A DNA stretch of 10,746 bases, from the NCBI GenBank assembly GCA_002308515.1, contig DBVN01000055.1, forward strand, positions 1-10,746, in the 5' to 3' direction. The position numbers and the translations under genes are program-made. The stretch is from Verrucomicrobia bacterium UBA1263 (GTDB taxonomy: Bacteria; Verrucomicrobiota; Verrucomicrobiia; Limisphaerales; UBA1412). The notes under the pieces are model-generated. The model ran no database searches and was not told the DNA's origin. It saw only the letters and a program-made list of their open reading frames with translations. Shown here in pieces: positions 1 through 7,056 of this stretch. How positions within the stretch are numbered: the stretch's first letter is position 1; every line of letters starts with the position of its first letter.

Positions 1-2867
1 ATGGCCGGGTCATATTCAAACGTGCCCTCCATGTCGGCTGTGGCGTTCAGCTGGGCATCGGTCAATTCCGTGCCGTAGGTAATAGCAGCCGGAGTCTCCC
101 AGATAATGACTGGCGTGGCCTTGTTGACGAGCAGTTCCACAGAAGCGGAAGCCGTCTCGTAATTATCAGCGTCCGCCGGGGTGAAGGTCACGGTCAGTGT
201 TTGAGTACCGGCATTCAGCTTCGTGCCGATAACCGGGTCGTATTCAAACGCACCTTCCATATCCGCTGTAGCGTTCAGCTGGGCATCACTCAGTTCCGTG
301 CCGTATGTGATCGCAGTCGGAGTCTCCCAAGTGATGACCGAGGTAGCCTTGTTGACGACCAGTTCCACAGAAACAGAAGCGGTCTCGTAATTGTCAGCGT
401 CCGCCGGGGTGAAGGTCGCGGTCAGTGTTTGAGTTCCGGCATTTAGCTTCGTGCCGATAACCGGGTCATATTCAAAAGTACCTTCCATATCCGCTGTGGC
501 GTTCAGCTGGGCATCGCTCAGTTCTGTGCCATATGTGATCGCAGCCGGAGCCTCCCATGTGATGACCGGTGTGGCCTTGCTGACGACCAGTTCCACAGAA
601 GCGGAAGCCGTACTGTAATTTGTGTTATCAGTTGGTCTGAAAGTCACGCTCAAGGTTTGAGTCCCTACTTTCAATTTGGCTCCGCTGACCGGATTATACA
701 TCATCCTGCCATCCACATCCGCTGTGGCATTCAGCTGTTCATCGCCCAGAACCGTACCATAAGTAACAGGAGCCGGTGTTTCCCAAGTGATGACCGGGGC
801 GGCTTTATAAACGATCAACTGGACAGTCTTGGCAGCTGTCGTATAGTTGGCGCTGTCAGTCGGTGTGAAGGTCGTGCTCAGTGTTTGAGCCCCGGCATTC
901 AATTTGGTACCAACGGCCGGGCTGTATTCAAACGTACCTTCCACATTTGCCGTGGCATTCAGCTGAGAGTCACTCAATTCCGCGCCATAAGTAATGGCAG
1001 CCGGTGTCACCCATGAGACAGTTGGAACAGCTTGGTTCACAATTAACAAAACAGATTTTTGAGCCGTAGTGTAAGCGGTCGGATCATTGGGTGTAAAGGT
1101 GACGCTCAAAGTATGGGTTCCCGCGTTCAGCTCTGTACCGATCGCCGGATCATATACAAAAGTACCTTCCACATCCGCGGTCGCGTTCAGCTGGGCCGCG
1201 CTCAAAGCCGTTCCATAAGTAATGGCAGCGGGAGTCTCCCAAGTGATAACAGGAACGATCGGTTCCACTTCCTTCGTCACTGTGATTTGCACCGACTTCT
1301 CAGCAGTGGTGTAGTTCTCTGTATCTGCCGGTGTGAAGGTGGTACTCAAGGTCTGAGTTCCCGCGCTCAGCTTCGTGCCAATGGCCGGATCATACTCAAA
1401 TGTGCCATCCACATCCGTGGTCGCGTTCAACTGTATTTCGGTCAGTTCCGTACCTTCCTTGATGCTGTCCGGATTTTCCCAGGTGATAACAGGTGCTGCT
1501 TTGTTCACAACTAACTGAACAGACTTCTGAGCCGTTGTATAAGCGGTCGGATCATTAGGTGTAAAGGTGACACTCAAAGTGTGAGTTCCCGCGTTCAGCT
1601 TCGTGCCAATGGCCGGATCATATTCAAACGTACCTTCCGCATTCGCGGTCGCGTTCAGCTGGGCATCGCTCAGTTCCGTGCCGTATGTGATCGCATCCGG
1701 GGTCTTCCAGGTGATGACTGGGACAGATGGCTCCACATCTTTCGTCACTGTGATCTTCACCGATTTCTTAGCCGTGTTGTAGTTCGCTGTATCTGTCGGC
1801 GTGAAGATCGTACTCAAGGTCTGAGTTCCCGCGTTCAGTTTCGTACCGGCGACCGGATCATACACAAAAGTACCATCCACATTCGCGGTGGCGTTCAACT
1901 GAACATCGCTCAGTTCTGTGCCTTCTTTGACACTGGACGGAGCAACCCAGGTAATGACCGGCGTGGCTTTGTTCACTTTCAGCAAAACCGATTTCGTGAT
2001 CGGTGCATAGCTGGTATCCGCCGGAGTGAAGGTGGTCTTCAGCGTATGGGTTCCCGCGTCCAGTTTCGTACCGGCAGCCGGATCATACACAAAAGCCCCC
2101 GGAACATTCGCGGTGGCGTTCAGCTGGGTCGCGCTCAAGGCGGTTCCATAAATAATGGCTGCCGGAGCGGTCCAGGTGACAGTCGGTGTCTTAGAGGCGG
2201 TCACAACTATCTGGACGGTCTGAGTCGCTGTGTTGTAATAAGAGGCATTCATTGGAGTGAAAGTCGCTGTCAGGGTATGAGTCCCTTCACTCAATTTTGT
2301 TCCGGCTGGAGGATCGTATGCAAATGAACCAAGAACATTGGCTTTAGCATTCAGCTGGGCTGAACTCAAAGCGGTATCCGTAGTAATGGAAGCCGGCGTC
2401 GCCCAGGTGATGACCGGTGTCGCTTTCGTAACTGTCAGAGAAACTGTTTTTGTCACCGTGTTGTAATTGACGATATCGGTCGGATTGAACACCGAGGACA
2501 AGGTGATCGTACCCACAGTACTCGCTCTTGTTCCCACGGAAGGATTATAACTGAATGTACCGGGAACATCCGCTTTGGCATTCAGTTGAGTCTCGCTCAG
2601 AATCGTTCCGTAAGGAATGGATGATGGAACGGTCCAGGTAACAGTTGGAGTGGCCTTGTTCACAACCAGCAGCACACTGGATGAAATGCTCCTCTGGCTT
2701 TGGTCATTGGGAGTAAACACAACACTGAGGACCTGTGTTCCCGCGTCCAGGATCGTTCCCACTGGTGGAGTATAAGTAAAGGTGCCATTCATATTCGCGG
2801 TGGCGTTCAGCTGAACCGCGCTCAAAGGTGTTCCGTAATCAATAGGTGCTGGACTGGACCAGGTGAT
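1..2867 (-). repeat. Thirteen tandem coding repeats, about 228 bp each
   Basis: The codon pair encoding the D-P of each unit recurs at 5, 233, 461, 689, 917, 1145, 1385, 1613, 1853, 2078, 2309, 2540 and 2765. The spacings are 228, 228, 228, 228, 228, 240, 228, 240, 225, 231, 231 and 225. All are multiples of three, so unit number and length vary without breaking the frame. The 240-bp spacings come from an extra four-residue linker (VEPIVP or VEPSVP). The three units nearest the left edge are almost identical in protein sequence, while those nearest the N-terminus are more diverged. The array is protein-coding and not a CRISPR array. Confidence 0.95.
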
Positions 2868-3383
2868 TTGAGGAGTGATCACTTCATGCTCAGGAACGTA
2901 TTCCACGGTGAAAGCCGGGAAAATCATTTTGGCATCGGGCACTTTCATTGGATTTTCAGAATCACCTGTTGTGTAAGTGAATTCAGGAGAGATCGCGTAG
3001 TAATAATCGCCGCTGCTGGGGTGATCGATATATCCGCGGTCATGAACGATCATGTAAAGAGTGACGGTTTGGCCGGCCGGCAGATTGTCATAAGCTCTGA
3101 TGCCGCTTTTTAGTTTACCTGTTGGTACGCCTATTCCGTCTTTGTTGATAGCAGTAAAAACCGCGACATCGATCTGTTCATCACCGTACATGATCGTGGC
3201 GGTAAAATCAGTGCCTATATTATCACCTACTTCATGCGCGGATCTCGGTTTAACAGAGCCGTATGTTATAGGGTTTTCTGTTACCAAACTGATGGTTCCC
3301 CCGGCATAGAGTGCCACAGAGGAAGAAATTAAAAATAAAGCAATCAGTGTCCACCTTGTTAGATTTTTCATAATACCATTCAT
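1..3383 (-). CDS. Large secreted protein of tandem Ig-like repeats (5' part, C-terminus outside window)
   Basis: Reading the minus strand from the ATG at 3383 gives 1127 codons without a stop, and the frame leaves the left edge still open. An AAAGG at 3396-3392 lies 8 nt before this ATG; a second in-frame ATG at 3371 (residue 5) is possible. Residues 1-27 form a signal peptide (KNLTRW, then a hydrophobic core ending ALYA). Residues about 28-170 are a non-repeated region I do not recognise. From residue 173 there are 13 tandem units of 75-80 residues with the pattern ITWxxPxxIxYGTxLSxxQLNATAxxxGTFxYxPxxGTxLxAGTxTLxxxFTP, ending in a VVNKATP linker. This resembles the MBG/YGX and Big_3-like bacterial Ig-fold repeats of secreted or surface proteins. 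I saw no cysteine. An adhesin or surface-stalk role is inference; any anchor or sorting domain would lie beyond the window. Confidence 0.9.
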   Translation of the reverse strand, partial: MNGIMKNLTRWTLIALFLISSSVALYAGGTISLVTENPITYGSVKPRSAHEVGDNIGTDFTATIMYGDEQIDVAVFTAINKDGIGVPTGKLKSGIRAYDNLPAGQTVTLYMIVHDRGYIDHPSSGDYYYAISPEFTYTTGDSENPMKVPDAKMIFPAFTVEYVPEHEVITPQITWSSPAPIDYGTPLSAVQLNATANMNGTFTYTPPVGTILDAGTQVLSVVFTPNDQSQRSISSSVLLVVNKATPTVTWTVPSSIPYGTILSETQLNAKADVPGTFSYNPSVGTRASTVGTITLSSVFNPTDIVNYNTVTKTVSLTVTKATPVITWATPASITTDTALSSAQLNAKANVLGSFAYDPPAGTKLSEGTHTLTATFTPMNASYYNTATQTVQIVVTASKTPTVTWTAPAAIIYGTALSATQLNATANVPGAFVYDPAAGTKLDAGTHTLKTTFTPADTSYAPITKSVLLKVNKATPVITWVAPSSVKEGTELSDVQLNATANVDGTFVYDPVAGTKLNAGTQTLSTIFTPTDTANYNTAKKSVKITVTKDVEPSVPVITWKTPDAITYGTELSDAQLNATANAEGTFEYDPAIGTKLNAGTHTLSVTFTPNDPTAYTTAQKSVQLVVNKAAPVITWENPDSIKEGTELTEIQLNATTDVDGTFEYDPAIGTKLSAGTQTLSTTFTPADTENYTTAEKSVQITVTKEVEPIVPVITWETPAAITYGTALSAAQLNATADVEGTFVYDPAIGTELNAGTHTLSVTFTPNDPTAYTTAQKSVLLIVNQAVPTVSWVTPAAITYGAELSDSQLNATANVEGTFEYSPAVGTKLNAGAQTLSTTFTPTDSANYTTAAKTVQLIVYKAAPVITWETPAPVTYGTVLGDEQLNATADVDGRMMYNPVSGAKLKVGTQTLSVTFRPTDNTNYSTASASVELVVSKATPVITWEAPAAITYGTELSDAQLNATADMEGTFEYDPVIGTKLNAGTQTLTATFTPADADNYETASVSVELVVNKATSVITWETPTAITYGTELSDAQLNATADMEGAFEYDPVIGTKLNAGTQTLTVTFTPADADNYETASASVELLVNKATPVIIWETPAAITYGTELTDAQLNATADMEGTFEYDPA

Positions 3384-3566
3384 GATCCAGGCCTTTACAA
3401 ATACCCGTCGCTATTTTTATTTATTTTTTCTTATAAAGCAATAGATAATTAACATATTACAAAGAATTTACAGAATCAGCGGCAGGTTTGATGGGATCCG
3501 GTCACATAATTCCTTGTGGAAAGCGGCGATTTTTAGTATGCTCACCGGTATTGTAACGGAGCTGTT
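3384..3566. other. Divergent intergenic region, AT-rich
   Basis: This gap separates the start of the repeat protein (minus) from the start of the glycosidase (plus), so it must carry promoters for both. The half next to the repeat gene (about 3410-3475) is very AT-rich. I found no convincing -35/-10 pair for the minus gene; TATAAG-like and TTGTAA-like words occur there but with poor spacing. A candidate plus-strand promoter is listed separately. No small gene is visible. Confidence 0.6.
3514..3542 (+). promoter_or_regulatory. Candidate sigma70-like promoter for the GH127 gene
   Basis: TTGTGG (3514-3519) and TATGCT (3537-3542) are separated by 17 bp. Matches to consensus are 3/6 and 4/6, so this is a moderate candidate. 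It would start transcription near 3549 and give a leader of about 18 nt that contains the GGAG Shine-Dalgarno sequence at 3558-3561, 5 nt before the ATG. Confidence 0.35.
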
Positions 3567-5573
3567 ATGAGACGATTTGCATCACTTACTTCAAGCATCG
3601 CGGCGTGTGCCTTGATCGCGGGCGCGGCGGCCGCGGATGCGGCTAATTACCCGGAAAATCCGGCACCATTAGCTCCGGAGGCTTTCATGGAACTGCCTCT
3701 GGGAACAGTCAAGCCCGACGGCTGGCTGCGCAGTCAACTCCAGATCCAGGCCCGCGGTCTGACCGGGCATCTGGATGAGTTTTGGGATTCTTTATTTTCC
3801 TCAGCCTGGAAAGGTTTGGATGGAGATGCCTGGGAGCGTGGTCCTTATTATTTGGATGGATTGGTTCCTCTGGCCTATTTGCTGGATGATCAGCGCCTTA
3901 TTTCCAAGGCGCGTCCTTATATCGAGTACATGCTGATGACCCGTCAGGACACCGGCTGGTTCGGCCCGGTCCAGAATACGGATCGCTGGCCGCTGGCTGT
4001 GGCAACCAAGGTCTTGATCCAGTATTATGAAGCGACTGGCGATGAACGCGTTCTGGAATTGCTCAAGAGCTACTTCCAGTTCATTCTGGATAATCCCCCG
4101 GATTGGCCGGACAATCAATGGCGCGGCGTGCGCGCGATGGAGACCTGCATCGCGGCCCACTGGATGTACCGCCAGACGAAGGATCCGATGTATGTCAAAG
4201 CCGCTCAGTCTATTATTGACAACTGCTATAAGTGGGACGAGTGGTTCCGGAACTTTGCCTATACGGATGAAGCCATCACCCTGTGGCGCAGTCCCCTGAC
4301 ACCGAAGGATGATCCTCCCAAGATCGGTTACAATCTGCTTTCCCACGGGGTCAATATCGCGATGGCTTTGAAGTATCCCGGCTTTAAGTACCAGCAGACT
4401 GCCGACGAGAAGTACCATGAGAGTTTTATCCTGGGACTGAAATCGCTCGACCGCTATCACGGTCAGGTCACGGGTGTTTTTGCCTGTGATGAGCATTTGG
4501 CCGGATTGAACCCGACTCAGGGAACAGAGCTTTGCGCCGTAGTGGAAATGATGTTCTCGCTGGAAAACCTGATCAGCATCTGGGGCACGCCTGAACTGGC
4601 AGACCGTCTGGAGTCTCTGGCGTACAATGCCTTGCCGGGAACAACGACTCCCGATTTCTGGACGCACCAGTACGATCAGCAGGCCAATCAGGTCCTTTGC
4701 ACCAAGGATAAGCGCAAATGGTCCACCAACGGGGATGAGTCCAATATGTACGGTTTGGAACCGAATTTCGGCTGCTGTACCGCCAATATGCACCAGGGCT
4801 GGCCTAAGTTTGTCTCTTCCATGTGGATGGCCACTCACGACAACGGTCTGGCCGCGGTCGTTTTGGGACCCAACACGGTTTCCGCCAAGGTGGCTGACGG
4901 GGTCAAGGTCAATATCATTCAGGAGACCGAATATCCTTTTGATGAGAATATTACCTATACCATCGCCTGTCAGGATGAGGTCGAGTTCCCGCTTTATATC
5001 CGCATCCCCGGCTGGGCTGACAAAGCCAGGCTGGTCGTAGGCAAGAGGGAAACCATCCCGGCCACGGCGGGAGAATTTGCCTGCATTAAACGGGTCTGGA
5101 AGAATGGCGACAAGGTCAAGCTGACTCTGCCCATGGATATCCGCGGCGAGCGCCGTTATCATGATTCCATCGCGATCCATCGCGGACCGCTGGTCTTCTC
5201 ACTGGAGATCGGTCAGTACATGACCCGCGTCAAGAAGCACAGCGATATTTATCCCGATGCCTCGGATTGGGAGATCCGTCCGTCTGATGACTGGAACTAT
5301 GCCCTGCTGCTGAACCCGGAGAAACTGCAAAGCGCCTTCAAGGTCAAGAAGCATCCGGTTTCGCAGATACCGTTCGCGGCGACAGCGGCGCCTGTCGTCC
5401 TGTCCGTCAAGGCTTGCCAGCTGGATGAATGGGTGATGGACTGGAATTCCGCGGGCGATCTGCCTCAGTCGCCGATCGATCCCAAAGGTCTGGAAACCAA
5501 GACGGTGAAACTGATCCCCTACGGCTGTACCCAGCTGAGGATCAGCGAGTTCCCTCTGGCAGAAAAGAAGTAA
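3567..5573 (+). CDS. Secreted GH127-family (DUF1680) glycoside hydrolase, probable beta-L-arabinofuranosidase-like
   Basis: This 668-residue protein starts at an ATG preceded by ACGGAG at 5 nt. Residues 1-26 are a signal peptide (RRF, hydrophobic Ala-rich core, cleavage near ADA-A), so it should be exported. Most of the protein fits an (alpha/alpha)-barrel DUF1680 domain: PLGTVKPDGWLRSQL at 44-58, ERGPYYLDGLVPLAYLL at 90-106, DEHLAGLNPTQGTELC at 308-323 and GCCTANMHQGWPKF at 402-415, followed by a C-terminal beta-rich part. In characterised GH127 enzymes a Glu-x-Cys motif and a Cys-Cys pair bind zinc, and the first Cys of the pair is the nucleophile. Here these are E321, C323, C403 and C404. 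E309 is a reasonable general acid/base candidate, which is inference. The catalytic set therefore looks intact. The exact sugar specificity cannot be read from sequence, because the family now includes several activities. A terminator follows, so it is probably transcribed alone. Confidence 0.88.
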   Translation: MRRFASLTSSIAACALIAGAAAADAANYPENPAPLAPEAFMELPLGTVKPDGWLRSQLQIQARGLTGHLDEFWDSLFSSAWKGLDGDAWERGPYYLDGLVPLAYLLDDQRLISKARPYIEYMLMTRQDTGWFGPVQNTDRWPLAVATKVLIQYYEATGDERVLELLKSYFQFILDNPPDWPDNQWRGVRAMETCIAAHWMYRQTKDPMYVKAAQSIIDNCYKWDEWFRNFAYTDEAITLWRSPLTPKDDPPKIGYNLLSHGVNIAMALKYPGFKYQQTADEKYHESFILGLKSLDRYHGQVTGVFACDEHLAGLNPTQGTELCAVVEMMFSLENLISIWGTPELADRLESLAYNALPGTTTPDFWTHQYDQQANQVLCTKDKRKWSTNGDESNMYGLEPNFGCCTANMHQGWPKFVSSMWMATHDNGLAAVVLGPNTVSAKVADGVKVNIIQETEYPFDENITYTIACQDEVEFPLYIRIPGWADKARLVVGKRETIPATAGEFACIKRVWKNGDKVKLTLPMDIRGERRYHDSIAIHRGPLVFSLEIGQYMTRVKKHSDIYPDASDWEIRPSDDWNYALLLNPEKLQSAFKVKKHPVSQIPFAATAAPVVLSVKACQLDEWVMDWNSAGDLPQSPIDPKGLETKTVKLIPYGCTQLRISEFPLAEKK

Positions 5574-5594
5574 ACCTCCTTTTCTGATCACGCG

Positions 5595-5634
5595 AAACCG
5601 CAGACTGATATCTTCCGTCTGCGGTTTTGTGTTT
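5595..5634 (+). terminator. Intrinsic terminator after the GH127 gene
   Basis: An 11-bp perfect stem is formed by AAACCGCAGAC (5595-5605) and GTCTGCGGTTT (5617-5627), with an 11-nt loop. It is followed by a T-rich run interrupted by two Gs (TTTTGTGTTTT, 5625-5635). It lies 22 bp past the GH127 stop codon. The T run merges with the region upstream of the antiporter gene. Confidence 0.85.
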
Positions 5635-5645
5635 TATAAAACTGC

Positions 5646-5673
5646 TTGAGAATTTTCGCGAAAATTCGATAAT
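5646..5673 (+). promoter_or_regulatory. Promoter of the antiporter gene with embedded operator-like palindrome
   Basis: TTGAGA (5646-5651) and GATAAT (5668-5673) are 16 bp apart, a good sigma70-like pair. The perfect 18-bp palindrome GAATTTTCGCGAAAATTC (5650-5667) fills the spacer and touches both boxes. A dimeric regulator bound there would cover the polymerase site. Which regulator it might be is unknown. The expected transcription start, about 7-8 nt past the -10 box, falls at or next to the ATG at 5681. Confidence 0.6.
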
Positions 5674-5680
5674 AGCCCGC

Positions 5681-6988
5681 ATGTTGAGTTCTAACATGCT
5701 CGCAACAGCCGCCGCGGAACTAACCATTCCCCCTCTGTTGATTTTACCGTTCGTTTTACTTTTGCTGTCCATAGCGGTCATCCCCCTGATCAGTCCGGGC
5801 TGGTGGGGTAAATTCTATTCGTATGTCTCTGTGGGACTGGGTGCTATCACGCTTTGCTATTATCTTTTCGTCTTCAAGGCTCCCACGCCGATCCTGCATG
5901 TTCTGCATGAGTATATCAGCTTCATTGCCCTGATCGGTTCACTGTTTGTGGTGTCGGGCGGCATCCATATTTCCACCAGAGGACAGGCTCTTCCGTGGAT
6001 GAACTGCGTTTTTCTGCTGGTGGGCTCGGTTCTTTCCAATATCGTGGGCACCACAGGCGCGTCCATGCTCCTGATCCGTCCCTGGATCCGCATGAACAAG
6101 AGACGCATCAGCGGATTCCATATCATCTTTTTCATTTTCATTATCAGCAATATTTCCGGCGCGCTGACCCCGATCGGCGATCCTCCGCTGTTCCTGGGAT
6201 TCCTGCGCGGGGTCTCTTTTTGGTGGACGCTGGAGCACTGCTGGGTGGGCTGGCTGGTCGCTATCCTGCTGGTGCTGACTATTTTCTTTGTTCTGGATAT
6301 GCGCAGCTACCGCAAACTGCCCGCTGAATTCCATGTACCGCCCGGACCTGATGAAAAGATCAAGGTCAGCGGTCTGTTCAATCTGGTTTTCCTGCTGATC
6401 ATTCTGGTGGCGGTGTTCCTGCCCACTCCGTACCGCGAGATCCTGATGGTTCTGGCCGCGGCGGGCTCCTATTTCACCACGCCTAAGAAGGTCCACCACG
6501 ACAACGAGTTCAATTTCCATCCCATCAAGGAGGTGGCCTGGCTCTTTATCGGCATCTTCCTGACGATGACCCCGGCTCTGGCGTACCTGGGGACACACGC
6601 GGCTTCTTTTGGCATTGATACCGCAGCCGAGTTCTTCTGGGCCACGGGTGCCCTGTCCGGTTTCCTGGATAACGCGCCTACTTATCTGACGTTCCTGGCC
6701 ACGGCGATGGGTCTGGAAGGGCTGGATGTGAGTGTCAAGGCCGATGTCGTCCAGTTTATGAACAACTGTCCGGCGTTCCTGAAAGCTATTTCGATGGGCG
6801 CGGTCTTCTTCGGCGCGATGACGTATATCGGCAACGGCCCGAACTTTATGGTGAAATCCATTGCCGATCAGGCTCATATCAAGACACCAACCTTCTTTGG
6901 GTATCTGTTCAAGTATTCCATCCCGGTCCTGATCCCGGTCTTTATCGTCATCACGATCCTCTTTTTCTCCAAGTGGGCTGTTTTCTGA
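5681..6988 (+). CDS. Na+/H+ antiporter-like integral membrane protein (NhaD/CitMHS-type ion transporter family)
   Basis: The product has 435 residues from the ATG at 5681, with many hydrophobic helices (roughly 10-12). The first (about residues 16-36) follows a short N-terminus. Paired motifs typical of the ion-transporter superfamily are present: GTTGASMLLIRP at 123-134 with ISGALTPIGDPPL at 158-170 in the first half, and SGFLDNAPTY at 326-335 with GAMTYIGNGPNFMVKS at 378-393 in the second. This two-fold arrangement with TPIGDPP and DNAPT resembles NhaD-type sodium:proton antiporters and the 'putative citrate transport' family, so the transported ion is not certain. The frame stays open upstream to a TTG at 5627, but that lies inside the preceding terminator and is rejected. 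ATG 5681 and ATG 5696 are both possible; neither has a clear Shine-Dalgarno sequence, and 5681 coincides with the predicted transcript start. No terminator follows, so it may be read through into the next gene. Confidence 0.85.
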   Translation: MLSSNMLATAAAELTIPPLLILPFVLLLLSIAVIPLISPGWWGKFYSYVSVGLGAITLCYYLFVFKAPTPILHVLHEYISFIALIGSLFVVSGGIHISTRGQALPWMNCVFLLVGSVLSNIVGTTGASMLLIRPWIRMNKRRISGFHIIFFIFIISNISGALTPIGDPPLFLGFLRGVSFWWTLEHCWVGWLVAILLVLTIFFVLDMRSYRKLPAEFHVPPGPDEKIKVSGLFNLVFLLIILVAVFLPTPYREILMVLAAAGSYFTTPKKVHHDNEFNFHPIKEVAWLFIGIFLTMTPALAYLGTHAASFGIDTAAEFFWATGALSGFLDNAPTYLTFLATAMGLEGLDVSVKADVVQFMNNCPAFLKAISMGAVFFGAMTYIGNGPNFMVKSIADQAHIKTPTFFGYLFKYSIPVLIPVFIVITILFFSKWAVF

Positions 6989-6994
6989 TTTTGA

Positions 6995-7023
6995 TTGAAC
7001 CGAAGCTGTTGAGTCGTTAAAAT
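6995..7023 (+). promoter_or_regulatory. Candidate promoter for the phosphatase-family gene
   Basis: TTGAAC (6995-7000) and TAAAAT (7018-7023) are separated by 17 bp, matching consensus at 4/6 and 5/6. The predicted start near 7030 gives a leader of about 27 nt with a strong AAGGG (7044-7048) 8 nt before the ATG. This suggests the gene can be transcribed on its own even though no terminator separates it from the antiporter gene. Confidence 0.5.
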
Positions 7024-7056
7024 AAAGACGTAACCCCTCTGAGAAGGGACAGGTAT

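Noticed and set aside
1..2867. CRISPR-like periodic repeats
   Set aside because: The period is 225-240 bp, the whole unit is conserved, and it is in frame as protein. There are no short repeats with unique spacers.
201..3309. Several plus-strand open frames of 69-248 codons with RVQL, HIRG and FRTG-type repeated words
   Set aside because: They are the antisense of the tandem Ig-like repeats. The minus strand gives one continuous, family-like protein with a signal peptide and a start site, while the plus frames have no known domain.
3801..5180. Long minus-strand open frame of 459 codons opposite the GH127 gene
   Set aside because: The plus strand encodes a complete, recognisable enzyme with signal peptide and catalytic motifs. 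The antisense frame has no recognisable domain and reflects codon bias.
5627..5680. N-terminal extension of the antiporter from a TTG at 5627
   Set aside because: The TTG is within the stem and T-run of the GH127 terminator and upstream of the predicted promoter.
5939..6877. Minus-strand open frame of 312 codons opposite the antiporter gene
   Set aside because: Its product is very rich in Arg, Gln and His with no fold signature, typical for the antisense of a hydrophobic membrane protein gene.
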